NCBI RefSeq assembly: GCF_000294775.2
Contig: NZ_CP015506.1
Location: 3,695,501-3,759,500, forward strand
Direction of reading: 5' to 3'
DNA length: 64,000 nucleotides
Source: Cytobacillus oceanisediminis 2691
Lineage (GTDB): Bacteria; Bacillota; Bacilli; Bacillales; Cytobacillaceae
The position numbers and the translations under genes were made by a program. The notes beneath the pieces are model-generated. The model worked only from the letters and a program-made list of their open reading frames with translations, was not told the DNA's origin and made no database searches. Below are positions 1 to 8,056 of this stretch, piece by piece. The first letter of the stretch is position 1, and every line of letters begins with the position of its first letter.

Positions 1-40
1 TCCGGTATTCATTCAGAAGCTTTTCATAGTCTGGACTCAT
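1..40 (-). CDS. 5' end of an unidentified gene (partial)
   Basis: On the minus strand an ATG at 40 follows a purine-rich GGAAGGGATG stretch that could serve as ribosome binding site. It opens a frame beginning MSPDYEKLLNEYR that runs off the left edge of the window. Thirteen codons are not enough to name the product. It would be transcribed divergently from the zinc-ribbon gene to its right. Confidence 0.4.
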   Translation of the reverse strand, partial: MSPDYEKLLNEYR

Positions 41-155
41 TACTGCCACATCCCTTCCAAAACAGGAACCATTATGTATCCCTAAATGTATTTTTACATA
101 AATAATTTTATAAATGCAAAAAATATAGCTAATATGCCAGAAAGGAGAATGATTA

Positions 156-398
156 ATGAATTCACCTTATCGGTGCCCAAACTGTAAAACCAACAGAAGC
201 CGATTCAATATTATTCAGCAGGTGCCTCAATCCATTAAAATGGATCCACAGACAGGGAATGTATTGGAAGAGTACAGCAGTGAACAGCTGTCCCCTTTCC
301 ATATGCCTTATAAAGGCCCTGATAAGAGAGTGCAGTGTGCTGCTTGCGGACTAGTGGAAGACGAACGCACATTCATCAAATTTGGCGAAAAACAGTAG
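156..398 (+). CDS. Small zinc-ribbon protein, 80 aa
   Basis: The protein carries two CxxC pairs, CPNC near residue 8 and CAAC near residue 62, spaced as expected for a treble-clef or zinc-ribbon fold that binds one zinc. The middle is polar with no membrane segment, so it is probably cytoplasmic. The ATG is preceded by AAAGGAG at good distance, and a strong bidirectional hairpin follows, so this is a monocistronic gene. I do not recognise a characterised homologue. Nucleic-acid or protein binding is an inference from the fold only. Confidence 0.85.
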   Translation: MNSPYRCPNCKTNRSRFNIIQQVPQSIKMDPQTGNVLEEYSSEQLSPFHMPYKGPDKRVQCAACGLVEDERTFIKFGEKQ

Positions 399-408
399 TA
401 TTGCTGAA

Positions 409-452
409 AACGAATAAAAGCTTGAGATTTTATTCTCAAGCTTTTATTCGTT
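409..452. terminator. Bidirectional intrinsic terminator
   Basis: A perfect 19-bp inverted repeat (409-427 with 434-452) has a 6-nt loop and A/T-rich flanks. It lies between two convergent genes and overlaps the stop codon of the minus-strand one. Confidence 0.85.
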
Positions 453-1277
453 CACTAACTTATTTTCCTTAAAGAATCTTTTATTGTCCACTTTCCATGC
501 GTCGGCTTGTGAATAGCGCACAAGATAGATGCTGCCTCTAAAATGCATTCTGCCGCGGTTCTTTATAAACCAGTCAACTTCCACCGGCACTTCCAGGCTC
601 AGCTCGCCTGTCAAATCCTCAGCAGGAAGCACAGGCATCGCACTCAGCCTTACATTTTCTATAATGGGCAGGATTTTATTCCATGGCAAAGGCTGCAGGG
701 AAATGGGCTGTACGATCTTGGAATCCTGCTGTTTTAATCCAGCCATGAATGCACTGATTACTTCATATGGATTTGCTTTATAGAGATATCCATCAAGTTT
801 TCCTGCTGCTTTTAATATCATCAGCTTGTGCGATAAATCCATGTAATTGGTACGGTGGGTGGTACTGCCATAAAAATGAATACAGAAGTGGCCGGGAAAG
901 TTGTTTTTCAGTGCACCGCCTCCATGGGGCATTCCATGCATGGAAGCGGCAATCCACTGATTTCCATTAATAATAATGATTGCTCGCCTCTTCCAGCTCC
1001 ATTTTCCTCCATAAATGCTTTTCATTATTTTTGTTTCTTCTGCGTCTAATGGCTGTACATCTGCATGATGGCTGCCGGCTCGTCTTTGAACTTTAAACTT
1101 CTTGCCTGTTTCAACATCCAGAACAGTAAATTTACTGTATTTAGGCAAGATCCCATTCACTTTTTCCCAAGGGATCATCTCAATCTTGCAGCTTATCCCC
1201 TCTTCCGCTGCAGTAGTGTGTGTGGCTCCTGCAGCAAAAAGAACAATGAAGATAACGATTGCGTGTATTGTTTTCAT
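444..1277 (-). CDS. Exported protein of unknown function, 277 aa
   Basis: The start chosen is the ATG preceded by GAGTGG. A GTG three codons upstream is the alternative. The N-terminus MKTIHAIVIFIVLFAAG followed by THTTAAE reads as a cleavable signal peptide. Mid-protein motifs MHGMPHGGGA and FPGHFCIHFYGS are rich in His and Cys and look like a conserved metal-binding or catalytic core. I recall similar motifs in hypothetical exported proteins of Firmicutes but cannot assign an activity. The gene stands alone, convergent with the zinc-ribbon gene. An extracytoplasmic role is likely; everything else is open. Confidence 0.8.
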   Translation of the reverse strand: MKTIHAIVIFIVLFAAGATHTTAAEEGISCKIEMIPWEKVNGILPKYSKFTVLDVETGKKFKVQRRAGSHHADVQPLDAEETKIMKSIYGGKWSWKRRAIIIINGNQWIAASMHGMPHGGGALKNNFPGHFCIHFYGSTTHRTNYMDLSHKLMILKAAGKLDGYLYKANPYEVISAFMAGLKQQDSKIVQPISLQPLPWNKILPIIENVRLSAMPVLPAEDLTGELSLEVPVEVDWFIKNRGRMHFRGSIYLVRYSQADAWKVDNKRFFKENKLVNE

Positions 1278-1367
1278 AAGTTCCACTCATTTTTTATGTT
1301 TTTTCGGTTCAGCATTATATATTGAGTTTCCCAAAAACAGGTTTTTTTCATTCATATGAAGGAATAA

Positions 1368-1396
1368 AAAAATCGCACAAGTTGAGTGCGATTTTT
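1368..1396 (-). terminator. Intrinsic terminator after the CobW-type gene
   Basis: AAAAATCGCAC pairs with GTGCGATTTTT around a 7-nt loop. The A-run on the plus strand gives a U-run for minus-strand transcripts. Confidence 0.85.
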
Positions 1397-1403
1397 CTTT
1401 TCT

Positions 1404-2324
1404 TTAATGAATACCTTCTAAGGTTTTTAATCTTTTCTCCATTTCTCCCCAGTCAAGATTTTCTCCTATAAAAACCATATTCAAGGGCAAATTCATGTTT
1501 TCCTGCATATACAACGGCATTCCATAAGAATACTGAAACAGCAACGGATACTGTGATGAATGCAGTTTCAAATATCCTTTTATTCTGTAAACAGTATCAG
1601 GGAGGCCTCTTAGAAACTCCTCAAATTCAGTCTGGTTAACAGGTTTTTGAAACTGATAAACAAAAGTGCTCAAGCTTAGATCAGAAAAAACATGTGAACT
1701 GGAAGCCGGGCTCTTTTTCCCGGAAGTCATACCTCTTACCTGCTTCACAGCAATCTTTGAGTACGATGTTAAGATGCTGAAAGCCTGGCTGTTTAGACCC
1801 TGTACCTCCATTGTAAGCCTGGCCTGTTCCGCTTCAGTAAGGTCATCTGCTTTATTTAAAATAATTAAATCCGCATGCCTCACCTGCTCAATTAATAGCT
1901 GCTGAATCTGAGGGCTTAACAGCTTTCGACTAAGCCATCTTGGACCATCAACAACTGAAAGAATCCCTTTTACCAGCATTCGATCTGCAAAGAGGGGGGA
2001 AAGGATACTATCCAGAACTTCAATGGGATGAGCTGCGCCTGTTGTTTCAATATAGATCGCTTCCGGCTTATCAACCATCAATAATTCTTGAAGCTGAGCT
2101 TCCAGCTTATCTGAGATTGTACAGCATATGCATCCATCAAGCAGCTCCTTTAATGGTACATCCTCATCGACCACGTCCGAGTCAATTGATACTTTTCCAA
2201 GCTCGTTCATCATGACTGCCACTTTCCTGCCTTGCTTTTTTTCCTCCTGGAGCAGCTGCTTAAGAAGTGTAGTCTTCCCGCTCCCAAGAAAGCCTGATAA
2301 TATATATATTTCTGTTTTATTCAT
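1404..2324 (-). CDS. CobW/P47K-type metal-chaperone GTPase
   Basis: The protein starts MNKTEIYILSGFLGSGKTT, giving a Walker A P-loop within the first 20 residues. The CxCC motif (GCICC) conserved in the COG0523/CobW family lies near residue 72, and NKAD near residue 163 is the guanine-specificity motif. The C-terminal half matches the CobW C domain. Family members insert or deliver metals such as zinc, cobalt or iron to client proteins. The ATG is chosen because AAGGGG precedes it; the reading frame extends 13 codons further without a better start. It overlaps the upstream gene by 8 nt, indicating translational coupling. No Zur-like operator was found, so the metal is unknown. Confidence 0.88.
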   Translation of the reverse strand: MNKTEIYILSGFLGSGKTTLLKQLLQEEKKQGRKVAVMMNELGKVSIDSDVVDEDVPLKELLDGCICCTISDKLEAQLQELLMVDKPEAIYIETTGAAHPIEVLDSILSPLFADRMLVKGILSVVDGPRWLSRKLLSPQIQQLLIEQVRHADLIILNKADDLTEAEQARLTMEVQGLNSQAFSILTSYSKIAVKQVRGMTSGKKSPASSSHVFSDLSLSTFVYQFQKPVNQTEFEEFLRGLPDTVYRIKGYLKLHSSQYPLLFQYSYGMPLYMQENMNLPLNMVFIGENLDWGEMEKRLKTLEGIH

Positions 2325-2718
2325 ATTTTTCCCCTTCTTCACGGTCTGCAAGCATTTCTTCAATCATAATCATCATTTTCTTCTCTATTGAATCAATATC
2401 CAGATTTGTTAAGTAACCAACGGAATGAAACATTTCCTGTTTGCATTTCCAGATGGGAATATATGCATTTGGATAAAAATCATCTTCCGTTTCAATTCCC
2501 AATTCCAAAATGGACTCATAGTCAACTTTAAATACATCATTTTCTGAAGCACTGCGGCCTTTAATGGTTCTGATCAGGTCTACTACCAGATTTTCCCCGC
2601 CGGTTTGAAAGTCTGTTTTATAGTTATTAAGAAGTTTTTCTGCAAGCTTTTCGCATTTTTGTTCTATATCTGATATTTGATTACGGGTCTGCTCATTAAG
2701 TTCCACTATCTGCTTCAA
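2317..2718 (-). CDS. Uncharacterised protein coupled to the CobW-type GTPase, 133 aa
   Basis: This soluble acidic protein starts at a TTG preceded by AGAGGTGATCC. The first 40 residues (polar, heptad-like, EQKCEKLAEKLL) suggest a coiled coil. The C-terminus, rich in Met and Glu, overlaps the start of the CobW-type gene. The coupling suggests it works with the GTPase, perhaps as its client or adaptor, but that is inference from context. I recognise no domain. Confidence 0.75.
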   Translation of the reverse strand: MKQIVELNEQTRNQISDIEQKCEKLAEKLLNNYKTDFQTGGENLVVDLIRTIKGRSASENDVFKVDYESILELGIETEDDFYPNAYIPIWKCKQEMFHSVGYLTNLDIDSIEKKMMIMIEEMLADREEGEKYE

Positions 2719-2802
2719 AGGATCACCTCTTTATAGCTATCCTGTCTAATGACACATTGTATATGATTTTCTCAGTCCATACAAACCTTAAGTCATATTT
2801 GC

Positions 2803-2808
2803 TATAAT
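2803..2808 (+). promoter_or_regulatory. Possible -10 element of the methyltransferase gene
   Basis: A perfect TATAAT lies 26 nt before the methyltransferase ATG. No good -35 hexamer is visible 16 to 18 bp upstream, so the call is tentative. Confidence 0.35.
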
Positions 2809-2833
2809 CTCTAATAAGGATGGTGGAGTTAAT

Positions 2834-3448
2834 ATGCTCGAAAATACCGGGGAAAGAATCATACCGGAGGAAATGCCGATTACAAACGGAATGCTTCTGG
2901 AACATTTGGCGCGTTACTATTTTGCCCTTTATTATGCCAGAGGAAGAGTCCTCGATATTGCCTGCGGAACGGGGTACGGCTCAAAAATCATGGCAAAAGC
3001 CAAGAAAAAAGAAATCAATGAAATAATCGCAGTAGACGTTGATGGAGATACACTGAAATATGCCAGGCAGCACCATTATCATCCTCTTGTGCAATATGTA
3101 CAGGCCAATGCAGAAGATGAAATCCTCCCAGATCAATTAGGATTCTTTGATGTGATAACGAGCTTTGAAACGCTTGAACACCTGGAATCAGAAGAAATAT
3201 TTCTTAACAGCCTTTATAAAATGCTAAAGCCTGGAGGGACTCTCATTTTATCCACTCCATTCGGCGCTGGAAGGGGAAAACCAACAAGAGAGCCATTCCA
3301 TTATCATCAGCTGACTGAAAATGAATTCACTGATCTGTTTAAGGCATACGGAGAGACGGAATTTTATTATCAGAGAAGTGTTCTTATTGAACCGAAAAGA
3401 GAAGGCAAACACTACCCTTTTGGGATTGCGGTCTGCAGAAAAAAGTAA
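2834..3448 (+). CDS. Class I SAM-dependent methyltransferase (YodH-like)
   Basis: Motif I, VLDIACGTGYGS (about residues 39-50), binds S-adenosylmethionine. AVDVDGDTL is motif II, FFDVITSFETLEHLE is motif IV with the post-I region, and LKPGGTLILSTP is motif VI. This order is standard for a Rossmann-fold small-molecule or protein methyltransferase. The 204-aa length is about one catalytic domain. B. subtilis has an uncharacterised methyltransferase, YodH, close to ctpA, so this may be its counterpart, but orthology is not certain. The substrate is unknown. GGTGGAG precedes the ATG. The gene is divergent from the CobW pair. Confidence 0.82.
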   Translation: MLENTGERIIPEEMPITNGMLLEHLARYYFALYYARGRVLDIACGTGYGSKIMAKAKKKEINEIIAVDVDGDTLKYARQHHYHPLVQYVQANAEDEILPDQLGFFDVITSFETLEHLESEEIFLNSLYKMLKPGGTLILSTPFGAGRGKPTREPFHYHQLTENEFTDLFKAYGETEFYYQRSVLIEPKREGKHYPFGIAVCRKK

Positions 3449-3477
3449 ATGAGGAGCCCCACTGGCTCCTCATTTAC
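3445..3477. terminator. Bidirectional intrinsic terminator
   Basis: A perfect 14-bp stem (3445-3458 with 3464-3477) has a 5-nt loop. A T-run on the plus side and an A-run on the other serve both convergent genes. Confidence 0.9.
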
Positions 3478-3509
3478 TTTTTTAGAGCTCTTCGGCTCTT
3501 TTTTCGGAA

Positions 3510-4430
3510 CTATTCTTTTTCAGCCTTCAGAAACTGCTTCAGTGCTTCTGAGTTTTCTTCAAAATCCAGCTGGAGAACCGATCCGGCATGCTCATAGGTT
3601 TTATTTTCAAAACTGTCTGTAATCGGCACCCTCAGTGTTTCAATATCAGTAACAGGATCCATTAAAAATGAAACACCTAAGGCTATTGCTTCCTCAATCT
3701 TTAAGTCAGTTTCAACGTATTTCAATGCCTGGCTGATCACTTCCGGAAATCTTGCCAAACCAGCAGGTGAAGAGAATTGATTCATCACTTCATCTTTAAG
3801 CTCTATCAAAATCTCCTGCTGCCTGTCCACTCTCCCAAAATCACTTTGTCCATCATGGCGAAATCTGACATACGATAATAGGTCGCTCCCCTTAAGTTTT
3901 TGCTTGCCAGGATCCAATTCCAATCCCATATCGTCAATCATTGCAGAACTGACTTCCACTTCAATTCCATCCGGAGCAATGGCATCAAGCATTTTTGTAA
4001 ATCCCTTAAAGTCGATAATTGCTGTATGATCGATTTGGACTCCGAAGTTTTGCTCTATTGTATCCTTTAATAAATCCTTGCCGCCTATATAATAAGCATG
4101 ATTCAGTTTGCTGTACATATATTCATAATCAGGAATTTTTACATAGCTGTCCCTCATTAAAGAGACCAATTTAATCGATTCTCCAGAAGGTATATAACTG
4201 GCCAGAAGAATAGCATCTGAACGTGAATCCTCTTCTCCCCTGCTGTCAACACCAATGAGCAAAAAGTTTTTCGTTTCATTTCCAATAGCGGATGGCTTTT
4301 TACCTTCCTTTTCAACCCCATCAGCTCCAGAATCCTGCCTTACCTCATTTGGATCTTCTTTTTGCTGATAGGAAGTACAGCCGGACAGGATGGCTGCAGC
4401 CAATAAAAAGACAATTATTATATTCTTCAA
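3510..4430 (-). CDS. LytR-CpsA-Psr (LCP) family lipoprotein
   Basis: The start is set at a TTG preceded by AGGGGTGA. This puts the hydrophobic segment and lipobox LSGC (LKNIIIVFLLAAAILSGC) at the N-terminus. An upstream in-frame ATG 31 codons earlier has no ribosome binding site. The mature protein contains LLIGVDSRGEEDSRSDAILL, followed by SLMRDSYVKIP, the LCP phosphate-binding core, and DLLSYVRFRHDGQSDFGRVDRQQ, its second conserved block. LCP enzymes transfer undecaprenyl-linked anionic polymers such as teichoic acids to peptidoglycan. The usual LCP protein has a transmembrane helix; here a lipid anchor seems to replace it. It is separated from ctpA by a terminator. Confidence 0.85.
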   Translation of the reverse strand: MKNIIIVFLLAAAILSGCTSYQQKEDPNEVRQDSGADGVEKEGKKPSAIGNETKNFLLIGVDSRGEEDSRSDAILLASYIPSGESIKLVSLMRDSYVKIPDYEYMYSKLNHAYYIGGKDLLKDTIEQNFGVQIDHTAIIDFKGFTKMLDAIAPDGIEVEVSSAMIDDMGLELDPGKQKLKGSDLLSYVRFRHDGQSDFGRVDRQQEILIELKDEVMNQFSSPAGLARFPEVISQALKYVETDLKIEEAIALGVSFLMDPVTDIETLRVPITDSFENKTYEHAGSVLQLDFEENSEALKQFLKAEKE

Positions 4431-4536
4431 GCGAATCACCCCTGCACTGCTTATAGTAAAGTTTACTATCATTGTGGGAAAGATGAATGCTTTATATACC
4501 CATTTTCTATAACAGGAATACATGTATCAACAGAAA

Positions 4537-4562
4537 AAAGCTCTCCAAAAATGGAGAGCTTT
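4537..4562 (-). terminator. Intrinsic terminator after ctpA
   Basis: AAAGCTCTCC pairs with GGAGAGCTTT around a 6-nt loop. The plus-strand A-run provides the minus-strand U-tail. Confidence 0.85.
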
Positions 4563-4566
4563 TGCC

Positions 4567-6063
4567 TTAAGATTCTATTTGTTCTTTCAGCACTTCGGCT
4601 GCTTTTTGAATTTGCGTATCATTTTGATCAATTTTTTCACGGAGTTTTTCCATCAGTCTAAGGGTAGACTGCCCTGATAATACTCCATTTTGCTCAAGCT
4701 TTTCGGCGGCCTGAAATTCTTTGACAGCCTGTTCTGTTTTTTCATCAAAGAAACCGTCTTCTCTTCCAGGATCATATCCAAGTGCTTTTAGCATTTGCTG
4801 TCCTGCTTTAACCTGAGCTGAAGAAACAGAAAGCTTTAATTCAGTGTCAGGATTAATAAATGGCAGTGTAGCATAATCCGGCAAGGCCACTTTGTGAACC
4901 GGTGTTATTCCCTTTTTATGAATCCAATTCCCATCCGGTGTGAGCCATTTTTCAGTAGTGAATTTCATGTTTGATCCATCGGAGAAGTCCTGTGCACGCT
5001 GGACTGTGCCCTTTCCAAACGACTTTTCACCGACAAGCGGCACATCTGCAGACTCGTGTACTGCGGCGGCCAAAATTTCTGATGCACTTGCGCTTCCTTT
5101 ATCAATTACAACTACTAAAGGAATATTCGGGTTTTCCTCTTTCGTTGATTTAACTTCTTCCCTGTTTCCATTGCGGTCTTCAATTTGGAATAAAATCTCG
5201 CCATCCGGGACAAACAGGCTGGAAATTTCCACCGCCTGATCCAAAAGACCCCCAGGATTCTGGCGAAGATCAAGAATTAACCCTTTCATGCCCTGCTTCT
5301 GCAGATCATTCAGAGTTTCCACCAGCTCTTTAGAAGTATTTTCCGAGAAAGTAGTAATCTGCACTTTTGCAATACCATCTTCAAGCATTTCCCCATAGAC
5401 GGTTTCAAGGGGAATAGTATCACGAGTAATGGAAATATTCATAGGCTCATCTGAACCAGGGCGCTGAACTGAAAGTTCTACCTTAGTGCCCTTTTCACCT
5501 CTGATCAGCATAACGGCCTCAGTCGAACTCATCCCCTGAAGACTTTTTCCATCAACGGACAGGACCTTGTCATTCGGTTTAAGCCCGGCTTTTTCAGCAG
5601 GTGAACCTTTTAATGGTGAAACAATTACAATGTAGCCTTCCTGTTCCTGGATTTCAGCTCCGATTCCTTCAAATGAGGATGAAATACTCTGATGGAAGCT
5701 TTTGGCTTCTTCCTCATTCATATAGTCTGAGTATGGATCATCCAGCGCTTCAAGCATACCGTTAATAGCGCCATTTATAAGGTTATCCTGGTCAACTTCC
5801 TGGAAGTAGTTTGTTTTAAGGGTATCATAAGCTGTATAAAACTTATCAAATTCCCTTCTATCGCCAGTTCCAACATCTACTGCTTTTTCATCTCCAAAAG
5901 CCAGTGCAAAGGTAGTAATTCCAGCTGAAAGGAAAACAATAAAAAACAGCAGCATTACAAAATGAAACTTTTTCATGCGGATAAAACCTGAATGGTTATT
6001 ATCGGGTGTTTCGGAAGTTTCTTTGTTTAGATCTTCATTTTGCAAACTCTTCACCACTTTCAT
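4567..6063 (-). CDS. ctpA: C-terminal processing peptidase CtpA (S41)
   Basis: The order is a cytoplasmic tail, one transmembrane segment (about residues 33-55, FHFVMLLFFIVFLSAG), a PDZ domain (about 120-205), the S41 catalytic core with Ser in KGSASASEI and Lys in FGKGTVQ, and a C-terminal peptidoglycan-binding domain (ALGYDPGREDGFFDEKTE). CtpA-type proteases cleave proteins outside the membrane. In B. subtilis CtpA sits next to yodJ and processes sporulation signalling proteins. The first ATG lacks a clear ribosome binding site; a TTG six codons later has GGTGA at workable distance, so the exact start is uncertain. Confidence 0.95.
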   Translation of the reverse strand: MKVVKSLQNEDLNKETSETPDNNHSGFIRMKKFHFVMLLFFIVFLSAGITTFALAFGDEKAVDVGTGDRREFDKFYTAYDTLKTNYFQEVDQDNLINGAINGMLEALDDPYSDYMNEEEAKSFHQSISSSFEGIGAEIQEQEGYIVIVSPLKGSPAEKAGLKPNDKVLSVDGKSLQGMSSTEAVMLIRGEKGTKVELSVQRPGSDEPMNISITRDTIPLETVYGEMLEDGIAKVQITTFSENTSKELVETLNDLQKQGMKGLILDLRQNPGGLLDQAVEISSLFVPDGEILFQIEDRNGNREEVKSTKEENPNIPLVVVIDKGSASASEILAAAVHESADVPLVGEKSFGKGTVQRAQDFSDGSNMKFTTEKWLTPDGNWIHKKGITPVHKVALPDYATLPFINPDTELKLSVSSAQVKAGQQMLKALGYDPGREDGFFDEKTEQAVKEFQAAEKLEQNGVLSGQSTLRLMEKLREKIDQNDTQIQKAAEVLKEQIES

Positions 6064-6157
6064 TACCGTAAAATAACTATGTAGAATCCTTAATGATTAG
6101 AATAACATTTTTATCGAAAAAATAACAAAGAAAAATGCATATGTGTAAAAATTGAAA

Positions 6158-6186
6158 GAGCGCCAGCGAAAAATGCTAAAGCGCTC
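6158..6186 (-). terminator. Intrinsic terminator after copZ
   Basis: GAGCGC pairs with GCGCTC and there is additional inner pairing. A T-rich tail follows on the minus strand. Confidence 0.6.
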
Positions 6187-6195
6187 CTTCTTATG

Positions 6196-6402
6196 TTAGG
6201 CTACCCCATAGCCTTGATCTTTTATCGCTTTTATTAAGTTTTCCTTATCAGCTTTTTTCGGTTCATACTCGATTTCTGCATGTTCGCCGTGAAAGGCAAT
6301 GGCGACGCTTGCCACACCATCAATGGAGAGAAGGGCATTTTTGACCGCCTCTTCACAGTGGCTGCAGGTCATGCCCGCAACTTTAAGTGAAACTTTTTCC
6401 AA
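6196..6402 (-). CDS. copZ: Copper chaperone CopZ-like (HMA domain)
   Basis: This single heavy-metal-associated domain of 68 aa has the GMTCSHC loop at residues 10-16, whose two Cys bind Cu(I). It hands copper to a P-type ATPase. The start is a TTG with AAAGGAGG about 9 nt upstream. Neither copA nor csoR is in the window, although copZ usually lies beside them. It has its own terminator and appears monocistronic. It could be a generic HMA chaperone rather than the orthologue of B. subtilis CopZ. Confidence 0.85.
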   Translation of the reverse strand: MEKVSLKVAGMTCSHCEEAVKNALLSIDGVASVAIAFHGEHAEIEYEPKKADKENLIKAIKDQGYGVA

Positions 6403-6464
6403 TGTATGAACCTCCTTTTCACCTGTAAAACCTTAGTTTATTATTACCTCATTTAAGGGTGTTA

Positions 6465-6542
6465 ATAAACATCGAGTCAACAGTCGGCGGCTTGATGTAT
6501 GCCAACACAGGAATCATACTTCCCCTCAATATAAACATCGAG
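6465..6542. repeat. Short direct repeat in the copZ upstream region
   Basis: ATAAACATCGAG occurs at 6465-6476 and again at 6531-6542, a 66-bp period, in the 281-bp gap between two divergent genes. Nothing else is recognisable in the gap. Its purpose is unknown. Confidence 0.4.
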
Positions 6543-6683
6543 AAAAATAAAAGATTAATGTTTAGCCGGCATAGACCATATTTTATTATATAGTCTCATT
6601 TTAAAAATCCACAAGCATCCGCCTAATCCTATACACCAGCCTTCCCTCGAGCCTCCCATCACTTTTTTAAGGAGTGAATTATA

Positions 6684-6929
6684 ATGATAATCGCAGTGTT
6701 ATGGTTAAGTTTCGCAGTTTCATTGATCTGCCTTATTGCAGGAATCATGAATCAGTCATGGAAACTTGCTCTATCAAGCTTTTTTCTACTTCTGCCCTTA
6801 GGCTATTATTTAACTGGGGCAGAAAACGCTCTCCGCATCCTGTCTGCACTTCCCGCTGTTCCCCTCATTTTAGCAGTTATATTTTATTTTCAATCAGGGA
6901 TAAGCAGCCCCAAGCAAAAAGGAAAATAA
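6684..6929 (+). CDS. Small hydrophobic membrane protein, 81 aa
   Basis: Three hydrophobic stretches (about residues 2-20, 28-45 and 52-70) predict a small integral membrane protein with a basic C-terminal tail (SSPKQKGK). AAGGAGTGA lies 7 nt ahead of the ATG. It shares a bidirectional terminator with the convergent yodJ. The position between ctpA and yodJ is conserved territory in B. subtilis, but I cannot match this protein to a named family. Confidence 0.78.
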   Translation: MIIAVLWLSFAVSLICLIAGIMNQSWKLALSSFFLLLPLGYYLTGAENALRILSALPAVPLILAVIFYFQSGISSPKQKGK

Positions 6930-6950
6930 AAGAGGCCTTTGTGGCCTCTT
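6930..6950. terminator. Bidirectional intrinsic terminator
   Basis: AAGAGGCC pairs with GGCCTCTT around a 5-nt loop. It overlaps the yodJ stop codon and lies between convergent genes. Confidence 0.8.
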
Positions 6951-7830
6951 AGATCTTTTTAACAATATCGAAGTATTCTTCCAAAGTCCATTTCTTTTCG
7001 TAAATGACTGTTGCTGCTTCAGTCCCAACATAGCGGAAATGCCAAGGCTCATATTTATAACCTGTGATGCCTTCTTTTCCTTTAGGGTAGCGGAGGATAA
7101 ATCCGTAGCGATGTGCATTTTCAGCAAGCCACTTTCCTTCCCTGGTTTCCCCGAATTCTTCTGAAAGTTCAAGATTTGCACTTCTGCTTGAGATATCCAT
7201 TGAAAGGCCTGTCTGATGTTCACTGCTGCCCGGAATGGCAACTGCCTGAACTGCTTTTTCTTTTCCTACTTTGCTTACCTCTGCTTCAAAAACCTGTGAT
7301 TGCCTGGTAAATGAACGGTATCCGGAAACTGCAAACAATTCAACACCTTCATTTAGCGCTCCGGTAAATAGCTTTTCCAAAGCCTGGGCAGCGTCCTGCC
7401 GCAAATAGCTTTTTTCCAAATCTAATTTCCCATAAGAAAATGCGACATCAGGAATCATTAACTTGGAAGGTTCATAGCCATCCGGAAGACTGAACTGTTT
7501 ATTCACGAGGGCCATCACATTTTCAGGATTCTGAATTATATTTCTTCCATCGACAACTTTAACATCATTAAAATATGCCGCTTCCAATGAAAGAGGATCA
7601 TTTTGAATTTCTTCTTTGCCTTCTTTGCCTTCATTGCCTGCTTCCTCAGCACTGTTTTCTTCTTCTTTTGAGGATTCATCTTCTAGAGGAGGTTCCTCAA
7701 GACTTTTTTCTCCTCCCAGAAATGGAATTTTTTCAATAAGCGGCTGAACCTTCTCCATATAAGGATCGAGCTTGCTGCAGCCGGAGAGCAGGAGGCTAAG
7801 GGTCCCTGCCATAATTATGATTTTCTTCAT
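6949..7830 (-). CDS. yodJ: D,D-carboxypeptidase lipoprotein (VanY/M15B type)
   Basis: The N-terminus MKKIIIMAGTLSLLLSGC is a lipoprotein signal with lipobox LSGC. A linker rich in Glu (about residues 40-75) follows, then the M15B peptidase domain. Its metal and catalytic motifs are visible: SGYRSFTRQ, SSEHQTGLSMDIS (the SxHxxGxxxD motif with two zinc ligands) and WHFRYVG. The enzyme removes the terminal D-Ala of peptidoglycan stem peptides at the outer membrane face. Position between ctpA and deoD matches B. subtilis yodJ. Confidence 0.93.
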   Translation of the reverse strand: MKKIIIMAGTLSLLLSGCSKLDPYMEKVQPLIEKIPFLGGEKSLEEPPLEDESSKEEENSAEEAGNEGKEGKEEIQNDPLSLEAAYFNDVKVVDGRNIIQNPENVMALVNKQFSLPDGYEPSKLMIPDVAFSYGKLDLEKSYLRQDAAQALEKLFTGALNEGVELFAVSGYRSFTRQSQVFEAEVSKVGKEKAVQAVAIPGSSEHQTGLSMDISSRSANLELSEEFGETREGKWLAENAHRYGFILRYPKGKEGITGYKYEPWHFRYVGTEAATVIYEKKWTLEEYFDIVKKI

Positions 7831-7850
7831 TCATTTTCACCTGACTTTTT

Positions 7851-7895
7851 TTGTCTAGCGCAATCACCCTGCCCCTCGGGCTAGGCGCTGCTGCT
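7851..7895. repeat. Remnant of a widespread Bacillus intergenic repeat
   Basis: GTCTAGCGC, CCCCTCGGGCTAGGCGC and a GC-rich flank resemble the 'GCGCCTAGCCCCTCGAG' intergenic element I recall from many Bacillus genomes, here shortened. The surrounding 226-bp gap upstream of yodJ holds no gene. Confidence 0.4.
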
Positions 7896-8022
7896 TTTCT
7901 TTTTCTTTGCAACATTACTATTTTAACACTACAAGTCAACTAGTCCATAATTGTGTGAAAAACAGGACAAACGGCACAAATTGCTTTTGGCAGATTTTTT
8001 TTATTTAAACTCAAAAAAAATA

Positions 8023-8047
8023 AAACTGGCTCACAATGAACCAGTTT
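8023..8047 (-). terminator. Intrinsic terminator after deoD
   Basis: AAACTGG pairs with CCAGTTT, with extra inner pairs. An eight-residue U-run follows on the minus strand. Confidence 0.8.
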
Positions 8048-8056
8048 CCATTTCCT

